Source: Trichoplax adhaerens
Taxonomy: Eukaryota; Placozoa; Uniplacotomia; Trichoplacea; Trichoplacidae
Length of the DNA: 64,000 nt
NCBI RefSeq assembly: GCF_000150275.1
Contig: NW_002060945.1
Span: forward strand, 7,392,939 to 7,456,938
Direction: 5' to 3'
Under the pieces are notes generated by a model. The model was not told the DNA's origin. It did not search any database and saw nothing but the letters and a program-made list of their open reading frames with translations. Position 1 is the first letter of the stretch. Every line of letters starts with the position of its first letter. A program made the translations under genes and the position numbers. Shown here piece by piece: positions 36,001-48,400 of this stretch.

Positions 36001-39000
36001 ATATAGAGGCGATTTCTTATTTTATCACATTATCATTAGTAGCTACACTGATAATGTTTGGTTATTGTATACCCAATTTGTTTATAAAATACTGTTAAGA
36101 AATTGCGAGGTGATTTTCTAGATTTACTAAGATCCTTTAAGTTTAGTGTGCTAATAAATTCCAACGATTAGTATTATTTTCGACAACTGAAATTAATACG
36201 GCTACTCTATCGGACATTATAGATTATAATTAGACCTTTCTCAACTATATGCGAATTATTTATCAGTCTAGCGATATATCCGCTTTTCGATCGAAATGCC
36301 TATCTAATTTTTTACACATATAGTATCCAGAGTCGTTGCAATCCTGCTTTACCGTAATTTTATTCTAAACATTGGCCTCATTATAGACTAATGATTAGTT
36401 CTCCTTGCATCTCAACTGCTCCTGCTATAGTCATATGGCTAATAGCCTGTTCGTACTTGACTAAATGATTATAATCCAAGTTATTATCACCGCCAATTAA
36501 AATTTCTCTTTAGTAATTGCATTCTATTACTTTGGTACCAATACTGTCTTAAGACTTTAGTTAAATTGTTATAATATAACTATACTTCCACGAAAGATTA
36601 CGAAGGTGACAAACCTCCAGAAAATAAAAATATAGATTTTTCTTTTTGTCTGTTAAGAGTACTTTTAAACTAGTAGAATTCCTTTCAAAATATCAAATAC
36701 CCTTATCGCTAATTAACTTTACAGTTGGCATTATGTACCGTTTCCGTTTATAAAGTAAGCTGATTCTGTATTACTACAATTTTATTGTGACTTATACGTA
36801 AATTATATTAATATAGGAAAAGTGGTAGATCCAAATCATATCAAAACTGTCGAAGCATCGACATCAATGGTAATGAATTCTTTTGTCAATATTGAAAATG
36901 AAAAGGACTCCATGTTATCACATATCAAAAGGATTGAACTGGATTTAAATCTCAGCTTTAGTTTGATATAACAGTAGCAGTAGCGTTATATATATGCCTA
37001 CAATCGAATACTTTAAATTGTAAATTTATTACCAAACTGAAATCGATTCATGATATTGAATATTTACTGAGGAGTACAGTAAAAGGTAATTTGAAAGTTC
37101 ATGAATGCTAATATTATGTCCTTGAATAAATGTTACAAATAGGTAATTAATTTGATCAAAATTGCACAAGAAAATGTCAGTGAGAGCCCAAATAATGTTA
37201 CACAATCACTGGATAAAGTTCTGGTGAGCAATTTCTACTGTACTCATCAGTAATACGTGACTTTGCTAGATGTAAATTAATAGTAATTATGAAATCAATG
37301 TTTGTATTATATTAATTTCATATATATGAAATTGAATCAAAATTGTGTATAATAACTTGTAATGAGAGTTCTCCTTCTTAATCCATACTACGTGCCAAAA
37401 ATATGAAAATATAAATTTAAGCAGTATGAATTTATAGCTATAAGAGGATCCTATCTAATCTTATCATTTAATTATCCCATATTACAGCAAATACTGAAAG
37501 ATGCTGAGATTTCCTTTCCTCAAGGAGCTGACTTTGACTTAATCAATTTTACTGAACTTGGCAATAACGTTAGTTGAAATATTGTAAAAGGAATGCACTT
37601 AGCAAAATTATCGACTATCATTTGTGACGAACACTTGTGAAATTAATTTTCTATTTTCTATATGTATGAAATGACGGTATGCGTATTTCTTGTTTTGCAA
37701 AATATTTTCTAGACGATAACATCACAAGGTAATTTACCAAGTAAGTAACTTGCTGTTCTTAGCTATAGTTACGGAAGTTGGGTCTTCAGCCTATCTGATG
37801 CTATCGTTATTAGATCGTTGATTTTATGAACTAATTCATATTTTTATATTGTACGTAAAAGGACCATCTTTAGTAGTTAATGCCAAAAGTATACTTAATG
37901 ATGCATCAGCAGAAATTAAAATTGCATTGGATGGTGCATCTGATTGGGATTATGACATTCTAGAATTGGAACGTGTTACGGAAAAGAGGTAGATATATTT
38001 CATTCGGAAGGAAAATTATAATTATGATAACTCTGTAAATATTTCATGCGATGGAGGCTGTTATACAAATATACTACAAGTTTAATATATACTTTATCGT
38101 AATAAATAGCAATATTTTAGCGTTTGCAATATTGCAGCTCTAATTTAAATCCATACCAAGTACAAAAGCGTGTTAAAAATAATAATAATGCAATCATAGT
38201 CTTTTTGCATCTAATAATAGGCATACTAAAAGAAATTGTTATTGAATTTGTTAATAATTACGAAATTCAAAGCTAACCATTTGCTATTTCTTTCCCAATT
38301 TTATTAGACCATTGGTCTACCTTGGTATGAAAATATTTGAGCGCTTCCGAATGGGCCACTATCTCAATGCATCTGCGGATGTATTATGCAACTGGTTAAA
38401 GGTAGACTTATAAGAATAAATATATTTTAAGTAGTGACATTTTAAACAATGACTTTGGTTATCTATTATAGATCTTTAATCTAATTTATCGAATTATCGA
38501 TCCATCCTATTAGCAATATTCTATAATAATTTCGAAATTTATCGTAACTATTATTGCTCTCTCTCTTTCGAATTCAGTTAATTGAAGCAAACTATAGACA
38601 AAGTAATAGCTACCATAACTCGACGCATGCTGGTGATGTGTTGCATGCTAGTGCCTGTTTCTTGGATTGTGATCGCGTGAAGGTAAAATAAATTATTACT
38701 ATTGAAAGTCTTCGAATGAAGGCTCCTTCATTTTTACTGCAAATAAAATTATAATAATATTTATGTATTATTTGAATTTATGATATAATATAGAATTTAC
38801 TCGATCCATTGGATATTATGGCCTCTCTAATTGCGGCAATAGTGCACGATGTTGATCATCCCGGCGTTACCAGTGCATTTTTATGCAATTCTCATAATCC
38901 CCTTGCACTACTTTACAATGATAGGTGAGATATTTATGATGACTGGAATCGGTTAAAAATTAAAAGATAGATTGGACTGTTAGGTATTTCTTAATCTAAG

Positions 39001-40947
39001 TGATACAGTGTTACTTAATGTACTTATCTATTTTTCCTACTTCAAAAATTACCCATTAGTGCTGTACTTGAAAGTCATCATGCTGCTTTGGCTTTCAAAT
39101 TAACTACCAGTAATGATAAAGTTAATATTTTCAAAGGGCTAGAAAGGTGAAGTTATAATTCTATATCTTCTAATTACAGCGAGCATTATTTCGACATTTT
39201 CTTGATAGTACCATTTTTTATTATAACTAATTGTTGCTTTGCTATGGGTATTGTTTATTTTCTTTATTTTAGTGATGAATATCGTTCTATTCGTTCATCG
39301 ATAATTGATATGGTTTTGGCTACTGAAATGACAAAGCATTTTTCTTACTTATCTAAATTTACTGACTGTTTAAATGCTAGCAAGAATACTGTTGTAAGTA
39401 ACCAATTGAAAATATTTAGATGTAAAACAATTAAAGCTGTTTACTTATAGAACAGTACTTTCTTGCACATCATAAATTATGAAGCTTAGACATTTATTTT
39501 TCACTGTTAGAAGGATTTTACAGTATATAGATGATTTCTTTCACTTTGTTAATCGATATTTGGGTGAATTAAAAAATTATCTAGATTGCTGATGATGGTA
39601 CAGAGTTGAAAGTTATCGAAAGCTCATCGGAAAATAGAATGCTAGCAAAACGTATACTGATTAAGTGTGCTGATATTTCGAATCCTGCAAGAAACTGGAT
39701 ATTAAGTAAAGAATGGGCGTTAAGGATATTGGACGAATACATGTGCCAGGTATTGTTATATTTAATAAGTACTTTCCAGTATCCTAACATAAACCATGTA
39801 GTCAATTAGTAAAGTACCGTTATTAAATAAAAATAGCTTAGACAGAGTCTTAATTATGCATGTACTTATCATAAATATAGTACGACGAAGAAGATAAGGA
39901 AGGTTTACCGTTGACAATGCATATGTTTAACAGAGAAAAATGTAATGTGCCTCAATCACAGGTAAAAACGGTGATGTACAACTGTTCTGTCGTTTACATA
40001 CTTGAGACCTTTGGACTCTGAAAGACATGATATTGATACGAAAAGTGCTATTTGTACAAAATTTGATAATCAGCTTTTAATATATTTGCAGCGATCTTTT
40101 TATGACTACTTCGTTAAGGACCTATTTAAATCTTGGCATTGTAAGTCTATTTTTTTTGTCTTTAATTACAAAACTACTTAACAAATATTAACCCGATGTA
40201 TAGTTATGTTCTGTAATTGACAACAGCACGTACTATAATTTTTCCTTTGTATAACGAGGTTTAGATTGTATAGGTTAATAATAGACTGCATTCAAATTTT
40301 CCCTACTCATATGAATACAATACTTAGTTAGATATGACTAAGCAGTACCTTATAATACGTGATTGTGATATGATAAAATCGTATCTACAATTTTCAATAT
40401 TGCGTGCTTGTATTATTTACGGTGCTTTCTCTTCGTTTTTATTTGTTGAAGATTTTCAATATATATTGTATTAGTATAGTTAAAAATTTCAATGCACAGA
40501 TTTACAAAACTTGACTAAATCAATTTTTTTATACTTTTAAATAGCTTTTGCCCATATTCCACACGTAATGAAAAATATCGAAGAGAATTATGATCACTGG
40601 CGTAATGTAGAACAAAAAGGCATTAAGGTATGCAAGATTAAATGTTACATGTGATAATTATCATCTGTTACAATCTACAATAACGGCAAATTAATGTTTC
40701 ATTTATAGCCACGATAGTAAATATAATATTCGATATTGAAAACGATATCTAATTATTAACAACTAAGTTCTGTAAATAATTGTCAACAATAACGTAGTAT
40801 GAATCATTATCAAACAGAAAATAATGAAAATAATTATCTAGCATCCCTAATTATGTTCTGCTTCTTTTATATTCTATGTTATGCGACATCGAACAACAGT
40901 ACTTTCGCGAGTTGAACGAATTAAGAAATTCTAAAGATGTGCCATGA
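18057..40947 (+). CDS. PDE8: PDE8-type high-affinity cAMP-specific 3',5'-cyclic phosphodiesterase
   Basis: 26 exons: 18057-18215, 19243-19317, 30195-30385, 31337-31396, 32670-32727, 32906-32994, 33242-33320, 33899-33997, 34634-34764, 35317-35365, 35887-35935, 36817-36869, 37143-37223, 37488-37568, 37713-37740, 37862-37988, 38308-38401, 38578-38682, 38794-38924, 39060-39146, 39273-39393, 39585-39749, 39881-39961, 40092-40140, 40545-40627, 40900-40947. All are GT-AG and in phase, giving 790 residues (human PDE8A has 829). The enzyme hydrolyses cAMP to 5'-AMP. MGCSPS at the N-terminus is a likely myristoylation/palmitoylation signal, as in PDE8A. A receiver-like domain (about 79-190, Asp128 at the phosphoacceptor position) and a PAS domain (about 212-322) follow. 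The catalytic domain has HNSTH (514-518), HDVDHPG (554-560), ESHHAA and CADISNP (Asp679), so all metal ligands are present, and the nucleotide-binding Gln is Gln731. An AATAAA lies at 41323-41328. Confidence 0.95.
21017..21044. repeat. Perfect inverted repeat, 12-bp arms
   Basis: gtcgaccaactt and aagttggtcgac are separated by a 4-base loop (tgaa). It lies in PDE8 intron 2 and could form a stable hairpin in RNA or a small cruciform in DNA. Confidence 0.85.
21097..21135. repeat. Perfect inverted repeat, 13-bp arms
   Basis: aggctaatagact and agtctattagcct are separated by 13 bases that include another partial copy of taatagact. It lies about 50 bases downstream of the previous hairpin, in the same intron. 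Confidence 0.85.
23400..23698. repeat. 30-bp minisatellite, about 10 copies
   Basis: Ten units of roughly tctacatgtccaagcttaa plus acctagaaaag. Nine are 30 bases and one is 24 bases, so the frame is kept throughout. On the plus strand the array reads ([10 protein letters not shown])10 inside a possible ORF that starts at ATG 23367 and ends at 23741. A second plus-strand frame ([10 protein letters not shown]) is also open, which argues that openness is a by-product of the unit length. Confidence 0.9.
27582..27870. repeat. 144-bp direct duplication, each copy with a hairpin
   Basis: Copies start at 27582 and 27726 with tccaatgccaaaggcaaac and end near taatggagtcaccaaaat. Each has an internal palindrome. 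In copy 2 it is aacgcctatcgt, two bases, then acgataggcgtt (27772-27797, a perfect 12-bp stem). In copy 1 the matching stem (27628-27653) carries one mismatch near its base. Confidence 0.85.
30886..31248. repeat. About 178-bp direct tandem duplication in PDE8 intron 3
   Basis: Two copies start at 30886 and 31064 with tgaattcaaaatcaacatca and end with cattcgaccaagt. They differ by a few substitutions and short indels. The second copy ends about 90 bases before exon 4. Minus-strand ORFs in it are duplicated versions of each other and show no known domain. Confidence 0.85.
32534..32588 (-). pseudogene. 5S rRNA-like 3' fragment (possible pseudogene or 5S-derived element)
   Basis: Within PDE8 intron 4, a short block that looks much more GC-rich than its surroundings reads, on the minus strand, GGTGACGGGCTGG followed by AGAACCG and ending CTAGGCTTG. 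This resembles the 3' part of animal 5S rRNA (GGTGACC, the CTGGGAA segment, then GTAGGCTT at the 3' end), preceded by a TTGGGCTTAA-like piece. The 5' part and the internal promoter are not recognisable and the match has several differences, so a functional 5S gene is unlikely. A 5S-derived SINE remnant is an alternative, and chance similarity cannot be excluded. Confidence 0.3.
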
Positions 40948-41920
40948 TTTCAGATTTTAAATTTTTATTTCGAAAAATTCAAGCAATATATACTATATAC
41001 GTCCACATAGCCAGACAGATATTATCTAGATGTTATAGAAGATGGAGCTGGATTATTGGCTATCCGTTTGTGTATATACATATGAACAAAAAATCCACTT
41101 TTACAAATTCTATCTTCTTCATCTATAAAATTCAACAGCAACAATAATATTATAAAATATCATTTCAATCTGAGTTTAGATTTATAACCTTAAAAATGAA
41201 AGGGAGATTCACAACGTTGTATATTGGAGATCATTAATATTCGATCTTAAAATAGTAGAGAAATCCTTTGCTGTGACATATGTTATGAACTAAGAAAAGT
41301 GTGAAAGTAGTTGAAGTTAAGGAATAAAATAAGATGCTCCGATGTATTAATATCTCAACAAATCAATGCGAAGTATTGGCTACGGTATGCAGCATACAAA
41401 AAGCTAGCCTCAGTCATTAATTACTTTTTGTATAATGAAAAGAAATTGTTGTTATTAATTATGGAAGTGGGTCATAAAAGGATCATTACAACAGTTATCA
41501 ATCTTATAGCTTGCATATTATTTCACTCTGGCAAAATGTTACTGTATATATATAATTACGATAAGATTAAAATCAATCCACGCAATCAACAGGCATCATG
41601 GAAAAGACATTATTTTAAACGTGATAGAATTTCTTCTGGTATTATTGGCTGCTTATTTGAGACCGATTTTGATTCAATACACTACATCATTCAATTCTCA
41701 TAAATGACTTAATTATAGAAAAACAGCTCTTGACTTGTCGTAAATTATACGGCTATTTATTCAATTTTATTTAATAAGGTACTTAGCCACTGACTGTATA
41801 AATAGATGAGTAGATGAAAAATGAAACTATTGCCTTTTATTTACGTATTACATGATTATATATACAATTAATTTGTATATTTTAACTTAAAATAGATTAT
41901 CATTTAAGTGCCTAAATAAA

Positions 41921-41923
<3 letters not shown>

Positions 41924-41952
<29 letters not shown>
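41924..41952. repeat. (AT)n microsatellite
   Basis: About 29 bases of alternating AT, followed by further short TA tracts to about 42000. Confidence 0.9.
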
Positions 41953-41956
<4 letters not shown>

Positions 41957-42746
41957 GTATATGCATCTGCATCTGTGTATGTATATGTATATATATATAT
42001 TTTTATATGTTTATAGATCGATGTAGTGCAGCGGTTGATATGTGCCCCTGTAATGCCTTTACGATCGTTACATCAGTTGCATATAAAATATATATATATA
42101 TCTATGTATATGTGTGAATTACAGCTAATACATTTGCTACGTGTGCAACAATGTGTTGCCACTATTCGATGGCATAGGTTATGGTAGAATTGGATGCCAA
42201 GCGTATTTAGTGAAATTTGATAAATTATTTCGTATTAAAATGAAAATATTAAGTTAATTTACATTTCTTGAATTTTTTTCTTCTAACCCAACTTGTCGAT
42301 TGCGTTTTATTATATTATTGCTATTACTGACAATGCCTTAGAAAGATTATTCTATTTAGTTAATCAATTGATATTTAACTCGTGAATAGCATCGCTAGTA
42401 TATGCTATATGTCGATTCATGATGTATTCTTGCGGATTGTACACACACCACTTGTGCGGACATGATTCATTAATAATGTGATGTTACGAGGATTAAAACA
42501 TGCAGTCGTTGCGTTCAGCAAACACGATTGGAGTATTGTAAGATATTGTAAAAATTTCTAATTACAATATTATCTCGACTATGGATGTGAAGCGCTTCCA
42601 TCACGTTTTAAGAGCAATGAATAATCTTGTTTCTTATGTAGATTATATTACTTATGGTATAGAGAAATAGTATTAATGCCAATTGTTATTGCTATTCGTA
42701 CCATTTTGTTATGGATAACAATGCAATAGATAAATGTCGTTTTGCT

Positions 42747-42790
42747 ACGTATATATATTATAATATATATATATATATATATATACATAT
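42747..42790. repeat. (AT)n microsatellite
   Basis: Alternating TA tract with one interruption (tatatattataatatatat), continuing to tatatacatatag. Confidence 0.85.
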
Positions 42791-43360
42791 AGTTTTCTTT
42801 TTCTTGGTTGCTAAAATTTAGAAATATCTGTACATCTAATTCTCTTTCTGTATCTATGTATAATTATAGTTAGCTTACATCTTTATAAAGCTAATTTATA
42901 TATGTACGTAAATGTCATTATATCAGCATAATTACAGCGATGCTATTTACTACAAATTCAGTTGGTTTTTGAAGATATTGACAGATAGCCAAGCCAATGG
43001 CATAAAGATCATGATCGAATTTACCTTTTTCCATTATTGCTATTTAGAATACTTCGTATCTTAAAATGGTGTCATTGCAATATTCCAAATTGCTAACAGT
43101 GCATTAATCGTGATTTGTTATCATTATTATTATAATTATTATTGCTACTATTAATATTAATGTCGTAATTACTATTACAATTGTTATTATATTATTAAGA
43201 TTCTTGATAACTAATCTTTCGTATAAAACTGATTACTAGCGTAATACTACTTGGACGTCATGTTGCTAATTTATGCAACAGAATGTTACTTATCGAATTG
43301 ATATTATAGAAATACCCATTAAGAACACATTCATTATTTGAAACAACACTCTGATTCGAA

Positions 43361-43434
43361 TCTATCTATCTATCTATCTATCTATATATATATATATATA
43401 TGTAAAAGTACCGTATATATATATATATATATAT
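43361..43434. repeat. Compound (TCTA)n/(TA)n microsatellite
   Basis: Five to six TCTA units run into a TA tract, then a short unique spacer (gtaaaagtaccg), then a second TA tract. The two TA tracts could pair with each other. Confidence 0.9.
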
Positions 43435-45431
43435 GTCTGCATATACACACTCACATGTTTCCACCTACATAAACGATCAAATATATTGTCGCTATCAGCA
43501 TGAATTATGTTTAAACTAATATTAATGTATCGTTTATAACTCACCTAATACTTTATAAAGTATAATAATGCGTTAGTGTTTTTATTTTTAACAAAATTGT
43601 AGTGAGTAAGAATAATTCATTAGCCACAGTCTTATTTCTTATTAAATTTATTTAGTTCAATAACATTGTAAATGCACCATAATGTAATTTGGATAACTAA
43701 CATTCATCGTGCGTTATGGTTTGCTTATTACTTTACTGATCATCCAAGCCATCTTTCATAATAATAATAATAATAATGATTTTATTATTGTTATTCATTA
43801 CGGTTAAGATGTACTGTTGCTTTTTTGAGGATACAGTAATACTTTTATTGTTTTGCTTTGGTTGTCTTTTTTGGTTGTTGCAGTTACTCTTGGTTTCCTT
43901 TAAATAGTCAAAATATGTGAAAATTATCATTAATACACTATATATAATGAATTTATGATCTTACTACATTGTATCGTAGACAATTTCTAATGATGTTGCA
44001 CTATATTGTAAGAGTATTCAAAGCGCTGATTTAATTGCGTTAACAATGCTCACTTTTGGTAACCTTGTTACGGCACTCAGCGATCACTGAATTAAAATAT
44101 CGATGAAAAATATCTTAATTTCTCAGCTGTTCTTTATCAAAAAAATATCGTCAGATTTTATCATGGCGCAGGTACCGATTTTAAATATGCTGCCTACAGG
44201 CAAAGGCAATCGATATCTCGTATACCCACCTTATAGTGATTTTCGTTACTATGCTAACGTATAGAGTACCGTAACCATATTAAATTTGATTTGTAAGTCC
44301 AGTAATACTAGTTAGCTGAAAATGTTGGCCTTATAGCTTTACATAATATCAGTATTTGTCGATCTGCGAGTCAACCCAACTTAACGACGCCTTAGAAATT
44401 ATGAATTAGTTAGCACTTTTAATAGTTAGCAGGCAAATGATGATTCCTATTACGATTTATACAATGCTCTACAACAGCTTAGTTAATTTTACGTAGTTGT
44501 GCGAATCATTAGTAGTGAACATGTAGTTCATTACCGTAATTGAAGCTTTTCCTAAACATCAGCTTCAATAAGCGAGCTAATATACTCGTAGTTACATTTA
44601 TGAAGGTTTAAATTACAATAATAATATAATTTAAGAAGGAAAATTGATTTCGAAAAAGAAATTACCAGCTATAGCAGTATGCATCGAGGGTATTCACTAC
44701 ATTTTAACTAAGATAAGCCTGACAGCCTTTTCCAGAGACTACTGAAAAGAAAGTCGCTGCCGTTTCTCATAAATAAAATGATGATTTGCGTACTTACGCT
44801 TAGGTAAGTACCTTACATAATGTAAATTTAAAAGTAAGGTTTTGATTATACAACGTATACTGCACATGGTTATATACAAAAGTAAAAGCGAAATATTTAC
44901 ATTCCAAGAATACTTAACAATATAAATGCTCAGGCTTACTTAAAGGACAGTCATAAATTAAAATAAGTATCTGATAGATAATGCTGCCCCTTAAAACAAC
45001 TGTTTATTATTGGCCGTTAGGTATTGGTAGTAAATTATCTGAAGACTAGTCCTAGAGACTTGTTTAATAAGAACAAAGAAAAATAATATTCTCTATTTCA
45101 TGAAATAAAGTTGTCTCTTCATAATGCAGCAGAAAGTAATAATATGTAGAACTACTTTTAACTCAAAATCTTCTACGTTTCATGTTATAATTGGATTGTT
45201 ATTTGCCATTTTATAACATTCTTAATCTAAATCATTAAGTAACGTTGCCGACCATCGTTCAAGAACTTGAAGAGCGTCAATATTATTTTCTAGTAAATTA
45301 AATTATCTGCTGTTAGATTTGTATCGGTAAACGATACAATTGATTAGATGATATAAATTTTACCTAACATTACTACAGTTACTGCAGCTATTAATATTCT
45401 TTTTAATTATGAATATGAATTGATCATAATT

Positions 45432-48400
45432 TTAACCTTTAGTTTCAAGATTGGAATAGATTCGTTCCTCTGATGGCCAAGCAGTCGATTGATTTCCATC
45501 AATAATATTTTCATCAGGTAAGTCTTCTATATTTTCAATTTCATCATGATTCTTTTCTTTTTGTCGTGCTTGAATTATATTATCATCTTTTAATGGCTTC
45601 GGAGCACTATTTTCAGGTACTAACTTTGTTTCTGCATTGATTTTTTCATTTTTATTTCGCCCATTTTGAGTTGGATGCAGAGGCTTTCGTTGTGATAGTA
45701 TGATTCCTTCTCGACGTAGTGAAGCCTGACGCAATTTAATATAGTTAGTTAGTATAGGTAACAAATTGCAATAAGTATATGCGAATACCTATCAAATCAG
45801 ATAAAAATTCTTTTCAGTAATACATTGATTAGATAATTTATTAGGTAGCTCTCATGCCTCAATACAACATTTTTAAGGCTAGATGGTAACAAATGCGATA
45901 TGATTTTGCTAAAGCTTAATTACAGTTTTATATTATATACCATAAGTAAATTTCTTTCTTTCTCTAAACTTCGGATTTCATAAACGTATTTATTGACCTG
46001 CTGCAATAGCTCTTGTCTTTCGGTTTCGATCAACTGAGTCATTCTCTGAATTTCCTGAGTGGAATGCCGTTTTATCTGTTTAGCTGTTATAACTATTAAT
46101 AAATCAAATGATGTACTTAAGTCAGGCAATCTGGTTGATGGATTTATCAGTATATAACAGCTAAATAGCAAGAGTGTTATTGTATATGTATTTACTGTGC
46201 CTTGTTGTAATATCAGCGTGATTTAATATCATATAGTGTCATATTTGATAATATATTTGAGTTATAGAGCATGCTATACTAATATAATTCCGGCCTATAG
46301 ATTCACGTAAAAGCAAGTGCCAAAAATTCAATAGATACAATATAATTGGTTTAATACACAACTTTAATTTATAGTCCATGGAATGCTCCATTTCCATATA
46401 TAGCTTAGCGAAGCAATAAATATAATTATTTATAAAATCTATCGATTATATGCAACATCTTCAGAGTGACATTATTACTACAATAGTTTGAGCAATAGAT
46501 GATTGATATATTGGAAAAGATTCCTTATTTTTACTGAATAATTGCGCTCTATGTTATAATATGCAATCTCTAAAAAATGATTTCATTCCATTTAGAAGAT
46601 ACATTTTTAGGATCATTGTCATTTTATATTTTTAACCTGGTACTGTATTAGATTTCCTTACCAGTTTTAACTCTTTCTTTGCGGGCTTCATGTAACTGAT
46701 TTTGTAACTGTGTAAGTTCATCTTTATACCTGCTACGTTCCTTATCGAAAGAAATTTCTACCTCTATATGAGACAATAAATTAATTATCTTACTATAATT
46801 CTATTAAAGGGAAGGCTGGGACACTTTAAGTTTCAGTTTATTTGCAGTTAGATTTATTGCTTATATTTTGAAATTTACTTGAGAAACAGAATTTATAGGC
46901 TGCTTTACTACTATAATAAACCTTATAACTTATCATATCTGCAGTATTTACGTTAGTCAAAATCACCTTTATGGATAACTTGCCGATGTTGTGATAACTT
47001 TTCTTGGCATTTTCGAAATTCTTCACTGATTTTATCAAAGTCTTTAACTTTCAATTCAAGTTGCCTCGATAGCTTTTTGCAGTTCTGTATATTCGTATAT
47101 ATATATGAATATTCATAAATTAGAATATTTGCGGATAAAAACAAAAAATGTGTTTAAAAGTTTAAATAACTTTTAATTGCTACCCATAAACTATACGTTA
47201 ATATTTACATATTAAACTTTCTTAGCTATATGCTGACATTTATTAACATTTTTGAATTTACTTGATCTAAACTCTAAAAAATATTCTTATAAGTCAAATA
47301 TTACCCAGTTTCAACTGCAACTTAAAGGGTTTACTTATTAGTTCTTAGCTAGTGTAATGATACTTGTTAACATTTTTAAGTATGATTTAGATACTGTAAA
47401 CTATTCCGTAATGGGCGCATTTACAGCATTTTAGACAATCATAAAATATTTTCATTTTTATACTTGACCTCTTCTTTATCCGATAATAAATCCTTTAATC
47501 TACAGTTAGCAGCGCTTTGCTCCTCAATCTGATTCTGATCTGCAGCATTAAAAGAAAATATTCAGGTGCAGAAATGATAAAAATAATAATAGTAAGTACT
47601 TGTATGCATTGATAATTGGTGAAACCTTGAAAAAAATAATCAAATTGCTATCAAAAGAACGAAGTTTGTATTATTTTAAAATACTAATGTAGTACTACAG
47701 TATGCCGTACTAACTTGATTTATAAAGTTAGCCTAGGTTCAGAGTAATAGATTGATTACAGTAATCAGAATAAAACATTTCATTGTAGTATTTTTGCGCA
47801 TTAACCAAGAATTACTATACTATTAAAGATAAAGAGCTTATATATTATTGATAATCATGTACTTTGGTGTTTATTTCAATTACTTAATTTAAAGATGTGA
47901 TATCAATTTCGATGCTTAATGTCTTAGTTCATTCTTTTAATAGATACTAATATTGAAATTCAATCATTTACTCTTTACGATTTCGCTAATTAATTACGAA
48001 TTACGCCACGTTTTAGTGTTTTTTAGCTTAAACGCCATTTTATGTTAATCACTTAATATTTACTTTAAAGAGATTTTGTGAGCATAACTTAAAACTAATA
48101 GGGAAATTAGGGCTCTTAATATTATATTTGACAGATAATGCAATTTTACTTCATAGTAACTTCTTTATTATATGTGATATTATTTGTTCTTATAATAAGA
48201 AGTTAACACTATCCTAAAGTGCCGTGTTTATTAATATTTTGTTACTGTGTTAAAAATACTATGAAAGTTATTATTTAGACTTACATTGAGTACGGATATC
48301 AAAAATTTTGCTCTCAAACAGCTCGCAATCAGCAGAGATTTTTTTAGCTAGTCGATCTCGATCTGCAGTTACCAGTTGCAGGTCAGTTTCTAGCTGTTTC

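Larger units (their letters stand above)
40948..45431. other. Spacer between convergent PDE8 and CCHCR1
   Basis: It presumably holds both 3' UTRs. The open stretch at 41311-41703 (+) begins at a TTG, with its first ATG at 41458; it shows no domain and is most likely non-coding. The rest is AT-rich with several long AT microsatellites. Confidence 0.5.

Noticed and set aside
41311..41703. 130-codon plus-strand ORF downstream of PDE8
   Set aside because: It begins at TTG, lies in the expected 3' UTR or spacer, and resembles no known protein.
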